A DNA stretch of 9,372 bases from Vulcanimicrobiota bacterium (GTDB taxonomy: Bacteria; Vulcanimicrobiota; Vulcanimicrobiia; Vulcanimicrobiales; Vulcanimicrobiaceae), in assembly GCA_003167055.1 (NCBI GenBank), contig PMUE01000077.1, positions 1 to 9,372 of the forward strand, in the 5' to 3' direction. The notes under the pieces are model-generated. The model had not been told where the DNA came from, made no database searches, and was given only the letters and a program-made list of their open reading frames with translations. This document shows positions 1 through 6,027 of the stretch, piece by piece (position 1 is the stretch's first letter; each line of letters starts with the position of its first letter). Made by a program: the position numbers and the translations under genes.

Positions 1-1085
1 CGCTCGTCGGCTTCGGCGACGGCGCATCGCGCGTCCTCGCGACGATCGTAGAACCGTACGATCTTGCTATCGCGCAGCCACCGGTGTTTCGTGCCGCCGT
101 CGCATTCAATCCGGATTGCGCGCGCCGCTACGGTGATTGGACCGGATCGGTGCCGTCGCGTGCGTCGGGCACAGCGGGTGCGCCACACGGCGGCGGCCCC
201 GAACCGGGACTTTTTCGAAGCGCCACACCGCTGCTGATCGTGGGTGGCCAACCTTCGTGTCGCGACTTGGCGCGCTATTCATACGTGCACGAGTATTTCG
301 TGGACCAGGTGAATAGCGACGCATTCGGGCCGATAGCGGCGTTCATCGCAGAAAATGCGCTCTATTCCGTCGTCACGTTTGCGTCGTCGCAGCGTGGCAC
401 GACGCTGACCGGCGAGTTGACCGTACCGGCGACGGCGTCGCGCGTTCCGGCCATCATCATCTCGCCGGGTACGGCGGGCATCGAAGGCTTTTCGTTTTGG
501 GAGCGGCCGTGGGCACGACGACTGCGGGATCTCGGCTACGCGTCGCTCATCGTCGACAGTTACATGTCACGTCACTCGTCGTGGAAAAATCATTGGCGGA
601 TCGATCCGCGCGCGGTGAAGTCGCGCGATCTCCTCGACGCGTAAAAATATCTCGCGGCGCAACCATTCGCTCGCGCCGGATCGATCGGGCTGCTCGGGCG
701 TTCGAGCGGCGGAACCGCGGTCCTCGCCGCGATTGCGCAAGGGCCCAAGCCGTCGCCGTTTGCCGTGGCCGTTGCCGATTACGGTTATTGCCAACTTAGC
801 TATGGAGCGTGGCCCGGCGGAACGCGGGCACCGAGCGCGTCGATTGCCTATCGCACCAGCGTCCCGTTGCTGATTCAAGTCGGCGCGGACGACACGACCG
901 TTTCACCTGCGGCGTGTAAGGCGCTGGTCGCAAGCGCACGTGATGCCGGCGTGAACATCGACCTCGTGGTCTATCCGAACGTTGGGCATCGTTTCGATGC
1001 CGGAGTTGTTGAGACGCCCGCTGCAACGGTGCAAGCGTCGGTGCAACGCATCACGACGTTCATCAAAGCGCACTTACCCCGGTAA
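1..1085 (+). pseudogene. Tandem-domain dienelactone hydrolase-like alpha/beta hydrolase, interrupted by in-frame TAA, 5' partial
   Basis: One reading frame runs from the left edge to the TAA at 1083-1085, broken only by a TAA at 642-644. The second half has a full dienelactone-hydrolase-type triad: nucleophile in GRSSGG (Ser codon 702-704), acid in VGADDT (888-893) and His in NVGHRF (987-989). The TAA lies 20 codons before the nucleophile, inside a family-like stretch reading DLLDA-stop-KYLAAQP. Only GTG 765 follows in frame as a plausible restart, and it is past the nucleophile, so neither fragment would be a whole enzyme. The first part (1 to about 350) looks like the end of another copy of the fold: GFGDG sits where the nucleophile elbow belongs, followed by AVAFNPDC, ATPLLIVGG and a YVHEYF segment. 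Its nucleophile position is Gly, so that copy looks catalytically dead. The true start is left of the window. A sequencing error or stop readthrough is possible instead of a real nonsense mutation. The fold is clear; the substrate is unknown. Confidence 0.75.
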
Positions 1086-1124
1086 CCTTTGTTACCCCGC
1101 CGCGACGGTTAATTATCAGCGGGG
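1081..1124. repeat. Two abutting short inverted repeats after the hydrolase stop
   Basis: GGTAAC (1081-1086) and GTTACC (1091-1096) form a perfect 6-bp dyad around a 4-nt CTTT loop, overlapping the hydrolase stop codon. CCCCGC (1095-1100) and GCGGGG (1119-1124) form a second dyad with an 18-nt AT-containing loop. No T-run follows either, so neither is a standard intrinsic terminator. They could be a weak terminator, an operator for the downstream gene, or chance. Confidence 0.3.
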
Positions 1125-1146
1125 AACATCGCGCGACCGCTCGACG

Positions 1147-1155
1147 TGCTATCAT
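1147..1155 (+). promoter_or_regulatory. Extended -10 promoter for a leaderless small-protein mRNA
   Basis: TGCTATCAT is a TGn-extended -10 whose hexamer TATCAT matches TATAAT at 5 of 6 positions. Six bases follow it before the A of the ATG at 1162, so transcription would begin at or next to the start codon. This agrees with the absence of any Shine-Dalgarno sequence before 1162. No good -35 hexamer was found, which an extended -10 can tolerate. The call rests on sequence pattern alone. Confidence 0.4.
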
Positions 1156-1161
1156 CGATCA

Positions 1162-1491
1162 ATGAAACCCCTTTTCTTCGCGCTATTAGCCGCGGCGACG
1201 CTGCTCCTGACGAGCGTGCCTTCGACGGCGCTTGCAGAAGACGATATCACCATCACGAATCGCAGTTCGCTGGTGATCCAGTTTATCTACATTTCACCCC
1301 CAGGCGAAAATAATTGGGGCGAGGATTGGCTCGCTGCGGCAAAATATGGCGTTATCGTGCCGGGCGATCATGCCATGTTCAGAATCGATCAAGGTTGCAT
1401 TGAGGACATCAAGGTCACGTTTTCGGACAACCACTCGAAGGAGTGGCGTAATCTCGACACGTGCAAAAACAATCTTGAGGTATCCGACTAA
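1162..1491 (+). CDS. Small secreted protein of unknown function (109 aa)
   Basis: The start at ATG 1162 gives a clear Sec signal peptide: Lys2, a hydrophobic core at residues 4-19 and a likely cleavage site ALA|ED after residue 25. The mature part is about 84 residues. It carries an ITNRSS segment, then YISPPGENNWGEDWL, a PGDHAMFRI strand, and two cysteines in GCIEDIKVTF and LDTCK that could form one disulfide after export. From memory this resembles a family of small periplasmic proteins (pattern: N-rSG, YISp, WGeD, C-yDIkv, W-nlDLC) known from several phyla and sometimes mislabelled argininosuccinate lyase. No enzymatic role is supported. The frame is open further upstream to 982, but that would bury the signal peptide inside the hydrolase frame. 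The gene is convergent with ccsA, with 19 nt between the stops. Export is well supported; function is unknown. Confidence 0.85.
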   Translation: MKPLFFALLAAATLLLTSVPSTALAEDDITITNRSSLVIQFIYISPPGENNWGEDWLAAAKYGVIVPGDHAMFRIDQGCIEDIKVTFSDNHSKEWRNLDTCKNNLEVSD

Positions 1492-1510
1492 ACGCAGTTG
1501 GCCTAAAATA

Positions 1511-2449
1511 TCACATCTTATAGCTGTGCAGGCCGCTGATCCAGATGTTGACGCCGAGATAGGTGAAGATCACGACCGCGAAGCCGATCACGCTTACCCA
1601 GTTCGTCCGCAGTCCACGCCAGTTATTACGCGTATGCAGATGCATGTACGCAAGATACACGATCCACGTCGCTAACGCGGCCGTTTCTTTTGGATCCCAT
1701 TGCCAATAGGCGCCCCAGGCTTCCTTGGCCCACGCGGCGCCCGTAATGATCCCGATCGAAATCAGCGGCAACCCAATTGCTACAGCGCGATAGACGATCA
1801 CGTCGAGTTGCGCGAGCGAGGGGAGCGTTTGCAGCCACAGCGCAAGTGGATTGCCGTTTGCGGCGGCCGTCGCGAGCGCCGGCGTGTCGCCATGAACGCG
1901 CATCGTCATGCCGCCGGTCCCGGCGAGTTCGACAGTTGACACGGTCGCGGCAACGCGGGCTTCGGCGTAGTACTTGATCAGATAGATCACCGAGAAGACG
2001 AAGGCCACGAGAAATGCTGCATACGACGACACGACGATAGGCACGTGCACCTTCGCCCAATACGATTGCAACGACGGGACCGCGGGCATGGTGCCCTCGT
2101 TCCAGGTCACGCCGTAGGCCAGCGCAATGCCGGCCAGAGCTAGCACAAAGCCGCCGGCATACCACGCGTTATAGCGCCACGCCATACCGATGAAGATTGC
2201 CACCGACATTGCCGCAAAGAGCGAGAGCGAGCCGTAGAGGTTGAGCAGCGGCCAAATGCCGGTGAGCTCCCAGCGCACGCCGAGTTGCGCGAACTGCGCC
2301 ACGCAGCCAACCACCGCGAGCGGAATTCCCAAATTGCGCAGCCATGCTTCGCGCGAGAAAAAATACGCAAACAAGGCGAGCGCGCCGAAAACGTAGCACG
2401 CGATCGCGACGATCATCAGCAGCTCGTCAGCTTGCAAATGTCCGTTCAT
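1511..2449 (-). CDS. ccsA: Cytochrome c biogenesis protein CcsA/ResC, heme handling and attachment (312 aa)
   Basis: A multi-pass membrane protein that, with ResB, forms the System II cytochrome c synthase, which moves heme outward and ligates it to apocytochrome c CXXCH motifs. The tryptophan-rich heme-binding WWD segment WGAYWQWDPKET is at residues 245-256. Candidate heme-ligand histidines are H135 (KVHVP), H270/H272 (YMHLH) and H308 in the C-terminal GLHSY. The PSL-LD-IVYR block (about 210-221) and ITGAAWAKEAWG are typical of the family. A variable hydrophilic loop lies at about 161-205. The start is ATG 2449: it overlaps the resB stop as ATGA and has GAAGG a few bases upstream. The frame is open to 2557, but the extra 36 residues are hydrophilic and lie inside resB. 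Translation is probably coupled to resB. The gene is last in the run and faces the small secreted-protein gene tail to tail. Confidence 0.95.
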   Translation of the reverse strand: MNGHLQADELLMIVAIACYVFGALALFAYFFSREAWLRNLGIPLAVVGCVAQFAQLGVRWELTGIWPLLNLYGSLSLFAAMSVAIFIGMAWRYNAWYAGGFVLALAGIALAYGVTWNEGTMPAVPSLQSYWAKVHVPIVVSSYAAFLVAFVFSVIYLIKYYAEARVAATVSTVELAGTGGMTMRVHGDTPALATAAANGNPLALWLQTLPSLAQLDVIVYRAVAIGLPLISIGIITGAAWAKEAWGAYWQWDPKETAALATWIVYLAYMHLHTRNNWRGLRTNWVSVIGFAVVIFTYLGVNIWISGLHSYKM

Positions 2450-3819
2450 GGCGCCTTCACCGCGTACTCGGATGAGAATTCCGAGATGAGGCCTTGGAAC
2501 TGCGATTCGAACATGTCGTACCCTTTGACGGTGGTTGCCGCCAGACCAACCGTCCATAGGCCGCCGGGCGCGGGATCGACGCGCGCGTACAGCCGCGCGG
2601 GAAGAAAATAGAACGAGATCAAGAGGCCCGCTACCAGCACGAGCGCGCCGATGCCGACCAGCGGAATCCCCGGATCGTAGCGGTACTGAAATCCGCTATA
2701 GAGCAGATAGCGGCTGGGCACCAGACGCCAGCCGCCGCCCAAATCGACCCAGCTGCGCAACGGGACGATGGCGGTGCCGGCTTGCTGGCCGCCGTTGCTG
2801 ACCGAAAGGATTACGGCTGGATCGTTGACGCGCGGATCGGCGGAAGGCATGCCGCTAGCGCGATCGACGGTCGGAACGAAGCGATCGTAACTGATCGTCA
2901 GCCGCGTTCCGGGAACGTCGAAGTTCTCGCCCTCGAGCAGCACGCGATCTGAGAGCGCCGGCACGTTCTTGCCGTCGTGCGTGATCGTAAAGCGCATTGC
3001 GAAACCGTAGCTTGCTTGATAGTAGAGCGTGCCGTCGACGTCGATCGGATGATTGACGCGCACGGTCATCGCCTTGGGCACGCCGTCGTTTCCGGTTACG
3101 GTGACGTGCGAGACGTAGTCGGTCGGTTGATAGACCATCCCGCCTTTGGTGAGCACCGGCGTGATCTTGTACGCGAAGTCGTCTAAATGCAGAATCGCTT
3201 TGGTCTGCGGAATCTCCACCGATTGCCCGGTAACGACCGCGGTCTCGCCCGAAAACCCGCGCGCCCAATACAGTGTCGTACCGGCGGCGATGATCACAAA
3301 GCCGATGTGCGCGACGAGCACGCCGCGCCGTGCCCAGTTGTGCTTGTCGGCGAACGTCCATTCGGTGCCGTCGAACTCGCGTTTTCGCAGTTGCCAGCCG
3401 CGCGCGCGAAAGAACCCCTCGACGCGCTCCCGCACGGTGCGCTCGTCACCCGCGACCTCGAGGCTCGCATGCAGCGGAATTTTATCGATCTTGACCGGCC
3501 GCAGGGGCGGCATGCGTGCCGGGATCACGCGTTTGAACGTGCACACCGTCAGCGAAAGAAGAATCAGCCCGATGATCCCGACGTACCACGGCGAGTGATA
3601 GATGTTGTCGAAGCGCAGACGCAAGATCGCGCGCGCGATCGGCGCCGGGTAGCTGTCGAAATAGATGCCCGGGTCTTTGCCCTGATCCACGATCACGCCG
3701 ATCAACGTGAGCAGGCCCCACACGACGAAGAGGCTGACCGCAAAGAGCACGTTCCCGAACGTGCGGACGAAGTCTGAGTAGTAGGTGTTGAGCGTGCTGC
3801 TACCCAGGTACCGGCTCAT
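2446..3819 (-). CDS. resB: Cytochrome c biogenesis protein ResB (457 aa)
   Basis: ResB is the partner of CcsA in System II cytochrome c maturation. Four membrane segments are visible at about residues 22-44, 78-96, 167-186 and 385-405. A large extracytoplasmic domain of about 200 residues lies between the third and fourth. H171 in VAHIGFV sits where ResB proteins carry a conserved heme-associated His. VNHPIDVDGTLYYQASYG (255-272) is a typical ResB block. ATG 3819 overlaps the TGA of a 33-codon upstream ORF (ATGA). No strong Shine-Dalgarno precedes it, so initiation probably depends on coupling. The first ten or so codons lie in one arm of a long inverted repeat whose other arm is just after tatC, so the start codon may be hidden in an mRNA stem. 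The gene ends in a 4-nt overlap with ccsA. Confidence 0.95.
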   Translation of the reverse strand: MSRYLGSSTLNTYYSDFVRTFGNVLFAVSLFVVWGLLTLIGVIVDQGKDPGIYFDSYPAPIARAILRLRFDNIYHSPWYVGIIGLILLSLTVCTFKRVIPARMPPLRPVKIDKIPLHASLEVAGDERTVRERVEGFFRARGWQLRKREFDGTEWTFADKHNWARRGVLVAHIGFVIIAAGTTLYWARGFSGETAVVTGQSVEIPQTKAILHLDDFAYKITPVLTKGGMVYQPTDYVSHVTVTGNDGVPKAMTVRVNHPIDVDGTLYYQASYGFAMRFTITHDGKNVPALSDRVLLEGENFDVPGTRLTISYDRFVPTVDRASGMPSADPRVNDPAVILSVSNGGQQAGTAIVPLRSWVDLGGGWRLVPSRYLLYSGFQYRYDPGIPLVGIGALVLVAGLLISFYFLPARLYARVDPAPGGLWTVGLAATTVKGYDMFESQFQGLISEFSSEYAVKAP

Positions 3820-3981
3820 TCGCTGGAACCAATTTGGCCCAGCCCGAAGGGTTGCGTCATCGGCATCCCGCGGACGTCGTTGCTCTTCGCTCGCAAAGGA
3901 CCGCTTTTGTCGCTCATCGCGCCTTGTCGGCGTGTGCCGATGAACGCAACGAATGAGTCGCTACCTGGGTAGCAGCGCGCT
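3791..3981 (-). promoter_or_regulatory. Long imperfect inverted repeat over the tatC-resB gap; candidate translational switch
   Basis: Arm 3791-3822 (resB start region) is complementary to arm 3950-3981 (just after the tatC stop). 29 of 32 positions match, with mismatches at 3795/3977, 3811/3961 and 3814/3958, and a 15-bp exact core. Further in, 3851-3865 pairs with 3935-3950 with one bulged base; base 3950 can serve only one of the two stretches. An extra 28-nt bulge sits on the resB side and about 69 nt remain as the loop. In the minus-strand RNA the resB ATG would be in the stem and the small-ORF ribosome site in the loop. Two local hairpins would compete: GCTAC-CCAG-GTAGC within 3960-3973 and TCGGC-ACAC-GCCGA within 3927-3940 (both as minus-strand RNA). 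Mutually exclusive folds of this kind are typical of attenuators. The repeat is directly visible; the regulatory role is inferred. No terminator T-run or known riboswitch was seen. Confidence 0.6.
3816..3917 (-). CDS. Small ORF (33 aa) translationally coupled to resB; leader peptide or small protein
   Basis: Reading leftward from ATG 3917 gives a 33-residue peptide that begins MSDKSGPLRAKSNDVRG and ends in PFGLGQIGSSE, closing at TGA 3818-3816. AAGG lies about five bases before the ATG, much like the GAAGG before ccsA. The stop overlaps the resB ATG as ATGA, the same junction as resB-ccsA. The peptide is polar, with no membrane segment or signal peptide, and no family was recognised. Its ribosome site and first half lie in the loop of the predicted long-range stem; codons 18-33 run into the arm that holds the resB start. 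This suggests a leader whose translation opens the resB start site. Product stability and coding selection cannot be judged from one genome. Confidence 0.5.
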   Translation of the reverse strand: MSDKSGPLRAKSNDVRGMPMTQPFGLGQIGSSE

Positions 3982-4744
3982 AATTTCGCGACCACGATGC
4001 TTCGAAGATACGGATGATCCAGATCGAGACCTCATACAAAACATACATCGGTGCCGCGAGCAGTGCCATGGTGAGCGGATTGCCGTCGGGCGCCGCGATG
4101 CCGGCGGCAACGACGAAGGCAAAGAGCGCGTGACGGCGGTAGCGGCCGAGCCATGCGGCATTGACGATGCCCAGGCGCGCGAGCCCCACCAAAATGATCG
4201 GAAGCTGAAAGATGATCGCGAAGAGCGCGAGCAAGATGAGGACGAAATTGATCGTCTCGCCGACGCCGAAGGTCGGCGTCGCGACCGCATCGGTGATGCC
4301 GATGAGCGCTGCGACGACGCGCGGAAGCACAATGAAGTGCGCGAACGCAAGACCGAGCGCTGCAAGCAGCAGCGACGGCACGATGAAGCTGTAGACCATG
4401 CGCCGCGTGCGCGGATGAATGGCCGGCACGACGAACATCCAGGCTTGGTGGAACAGCACGGGTAGGCCGAGTACGATACCGCCGACCAACGAAAACTTGA
4501 ACTCCGTGAAGATCACGTCGGCCGGCCCGAACGCGTGCAGCGCGATCCCGTGAAAATAGGATTGCACCATCCACTTGATGGCGAACTGCGACGGCCAAAA
4601 GAGCACGACGGCGATTCCGCCCACGGCACCGATCGAGATCAAGAGACGCGTACGGAGCTCCCGCAGGTGCTCCGTGAACGGCATTTCTTTCTGATCCCAG
4701 AGAGATTCAGCGCTTTGCGGCGCGTCCCGCGTTTCGAGCTGCAC
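3980..4744 (-). CDS. tatC: Twin-arginine translocase subunit TatC (up to 254 aa)
   Basis: TatC is the membrane receptor of the twin-arginine translocase; it binds RR signal peptides and recruits TatA to export folded proteins. The signature MPFTEHLRELRTRLL is at residues 21-35, the signal-peptide-binding cytoplasmic region. Next come a P-LFHQAWMFVVPAIHP segment (95-111), FQLPIILVGL (179-188), APDGNPL (218-224) and LYE (236-238), in the family order with about six membrane segments. Two starts are possible. GTG 4744 lies 14 nt past the tatA stop without a ribosome site. ATG 4684 begins directly at MPFTEHL and follows the purine-rich AGAAAGAA; it gives a 234-residue protein. The longer form is listed, but the shorter fits the compact N-terminus of many TatC proteins. 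The stop touches the arm of the inverted repeat that leads into the resB leader. Confidence 0.95.
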   Translation of the reverse strand: MQLETRDAPQSAESLWDQKEMPFTEHLRELRTRLLISIGAVGGIAVVLFWPSQFAIKWMVQSYFHGIALHAFGPADVIFTEFKFSLVGGIVLGLPVLFHQAWMFVVPAIHPRTRRMVYSFIVPSLLLAALGLAFAHFIVLPRVVAALIGITDAVATPTFGVGETINFVLILLALFAIIFQLPIILVGLARLGIVNAAWLGRYRRHALFAFVVAAGIAAPDGNPLTMALLAAPMYVLYEVSIWIIRIFEASWSRN

Positions 4745-4758
4745 GTTAGATGTACGCT

Positions 4759-5055
4759 TTAGGCTTGCGTGCCTTTACCGGGGGTGGGCGGCGGTACGGC
4801 TTCGCCGGCGACGCTCCCGGCTTGCACGTTTTCCATCACGTCGGTGTGCTGCGCATCCATCCGCTGGCGCGCCTCTTCGCGGGCGCGCGCGGTGGCTTCG
4901 TCCGCCTCGATCTGGCCCATCATGAATTCCTTTTTGGCCTGACCGGCGCTGCGGGCGAGCTTCGGCAGCTTATCGGCTCCGAAGAGGATCGCACCGACGA
5001 CCAAAATGCCGATGATGATCGGCGCGTCGATTATCGCGAGGACGGGGTGAAACAT
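4759..5055 (-). CDS. tatA: Sec-independent translocase subunit TatA/TatB family (98 aa)
   Basis: Pore-forming or adaptor component of the Tat export system. One N-terminal membrane helix (about residues 9-25) is followed by the FG hinge (F25-G26) and an amphipathic helix ADKLPKLARSAGQAKKEF (27-44), the standard TatA layout. The tail is charged and probably helical to about residue 78, then becomes Pro/Gly-rich. Only one TatA/B-type gene is present here beside tatC, as in minimal TatAC systems, but others may lie elsewhere, so A versus B is not settled. ATG 5055 has AAAGGA about 8 nt upstream, the best ribosome site in the run. It lies 12 nt after the prenyl synthase stop. Confidence 0.93.
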   Translation of the reverse strand: MFHPVLAIIDAPIIIGILVVGAILFGADKLPKLARSAGQAKKEFMMGQIEADEATARAREEARQRMDAQHTDVMENVQAGSVAGEAVPPPTPGKGTQA

Positions 5056-5067
5056 GGACGTTCCTTT

Positions 5068-6027
5068 CTATTCGGCGGCCAGCGCATCGGCCAGCCGCTT
5101 CATCTCTTCCTTCGCCGCGCTTGGGGGCAAAGGCTCCAGCGCGGCCTTGGCGCGCTCGGCATAGCGAGCGATCTCCGCGCGCGTGCTGTCGAGGCCGCCT
5201 TCTCGCGCGATGGCGGCCACGACACCCGGTATGCCGGCGTCGCCGGATCCGCCGTAGAAACGATCCACCGCTTCATAGAATTCCCGGTTGCCCGCTCCAA
5301 GCGCCAATACTAACGGAACGGTTACCTTGCGCTCGCGCAGATCGTTTCCGACCGGCTTACCGAGCGAGCGCTCATCGGCGGTCATGTCGAGCAGGTCGTC
5401 GTTCATTTGGAACGCGATGCCGTAAAAGTCGCCATAGACGCGCATCGCGTCGATCTGCTCGGCGCTGCCGCCGCCCATGATCGCGCCGCATGCGGCTGAC
5501 GCCGCGAACAGCGAGGCGGTCTTCTTTCGAGCGATCTCGACGTAACCGTCGAGCGTGAGCTCCAGATTCCCAAGCGCCTGGAGCTGCAGAACTTCGCCGT
5601 CGCAGATATCCGCCAGCGTTGCCGAGAGAATGTTCGGTACCGGGTGCGGATAATTTGCGGTGACGTTCTTGAAAATCCACGCGAAAAGATAGTCGCCGGC
5701 AAGCACCGATACCCGATTGCCGAAGTCGACCGCGGTCGCGTTGACGCCGCGGCGCGTCATCGCGTTGTCCACCACGTCGTCGTGAATGAGCGTAGCGACG
5801 TGAATCAACTCCATGTAGGCGGCCAAGTGCAGATGGCGCTGCGGATCGTCGCCGCACGAGGAGGCGGCAAGTAGCGTGACGCGCGGACGCAAGCGCTTCC
5901 CGCCGGCGGCCAGCATGCGTCGAACGGCCTCGGTGATAATCGGATTGTCGGTCGAGAAGCTCGCGCGGAAAAAGTGCTCGACGAGGTCGTGCAGATTCGA
6001 TTCGTCGCTGCGCAACGTGCTAGCCAC
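5068..6027 (-). CDS. Long-chain polyprenyl diphosphate synthase (menaquinone side chain, 319 aa)
   Basis: A trans-isoprenyl diphosphate synthase that extends an allylic primer with isopentenyl diphosphate. Hallmarks in order are GGKRLRP (42-48), first aspartate-rich motif DDVVD (83-87), GDYLFAW (111-117), QMNDDLLD (207-214, second aspartate motif) and GKPVGNDL (223-230). The residues 5 and 4 before the first motif are Ala78 and Thr79 rather than aromatic. In this family that opens the product pocket and favours long chains, so a heptaprenyl- or octaprenyl-type product for menaquinone is inferred; the exact length cannot be read. The GTG start (6027) shares its G with the upstream TAG (TAGTG), and AAGG lies just upstream, so translation is probably coupled to the methyltransferase gene. 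It could be named hepT or ispB-like. Confidence 0.93.
   Translation of the reverse strand: MASTLRSDESNLHDLVEHFFRASFSTDNPIITEAVRRMLAAGGKRLRPRVTLLAASSCGDDPQRHLHLAAYMELIHVATLIHDDVVDNAMTRRGVNATAVDFGNRVSVLAGDYLFAWIFKNVTANYPHPVPNILSATLADICDGEVLQLQALGNLELTLDGYVEIARKKTASLFAASAACGAIMGGGSAEQIDAMRVYGDFYGIAFQMNDDLLDMTADERSLGKPVGNDLRERKVTVPLVLALGAGNREFYEAVDRFYGGSGDAGIPGVVAAIAREGGLDSTRAEIARYAERAKAALEPLPPSAAKEEMKRLADALAAE

Noticed and set aside
84..86. GTG 84 as the start of the hydrolase
   Set aside because: The frame is open to the left edge with recognisable hydrolase sequence before it, so the gene starts outside the window.
765..1085. A separate gene starting at GTG 765
   Set aside because: It would begin after the nucleophile serine, in the same frame as the interrupted hydrolase; it is the tail of that gene.
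982..1161. Upstream extension of the small secreted protein to 982
   Set aside because: It lies within the hydrolase gene in another frame and would place the signal peptide about 60 residues inside the protein.
1492..1510. Bidirectional terminator between the small secreted protein and ccsA
   Set aside because: Only an AT-rich stretch is present, with no stable GC stem.
2450..2557. Upstream extension of ccsA to a start at 2557
   Set aside because: The extra 36 residues are hydrophilic, unlike any CcsA N-terminus, and lie inside resB. ATG 2449 has an ATGA overlap and a ribosome site.
3953..4465. Plus-strand ORF of 170 codons starting MSRYLGSSAL, like the ResB N-terminus
   Set aside because: It is antisense to tatC, and its body is the low-complexity charged sequence typical of a shadow frame. 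The ResB-like start comes from the inverted repeat.
4750..5313. Plus-strand ORF of 187 codons opposite tatA and the prenyl synthase
   Set aside because: It is a shadow frame of two clear genes, with no recognisable domain.
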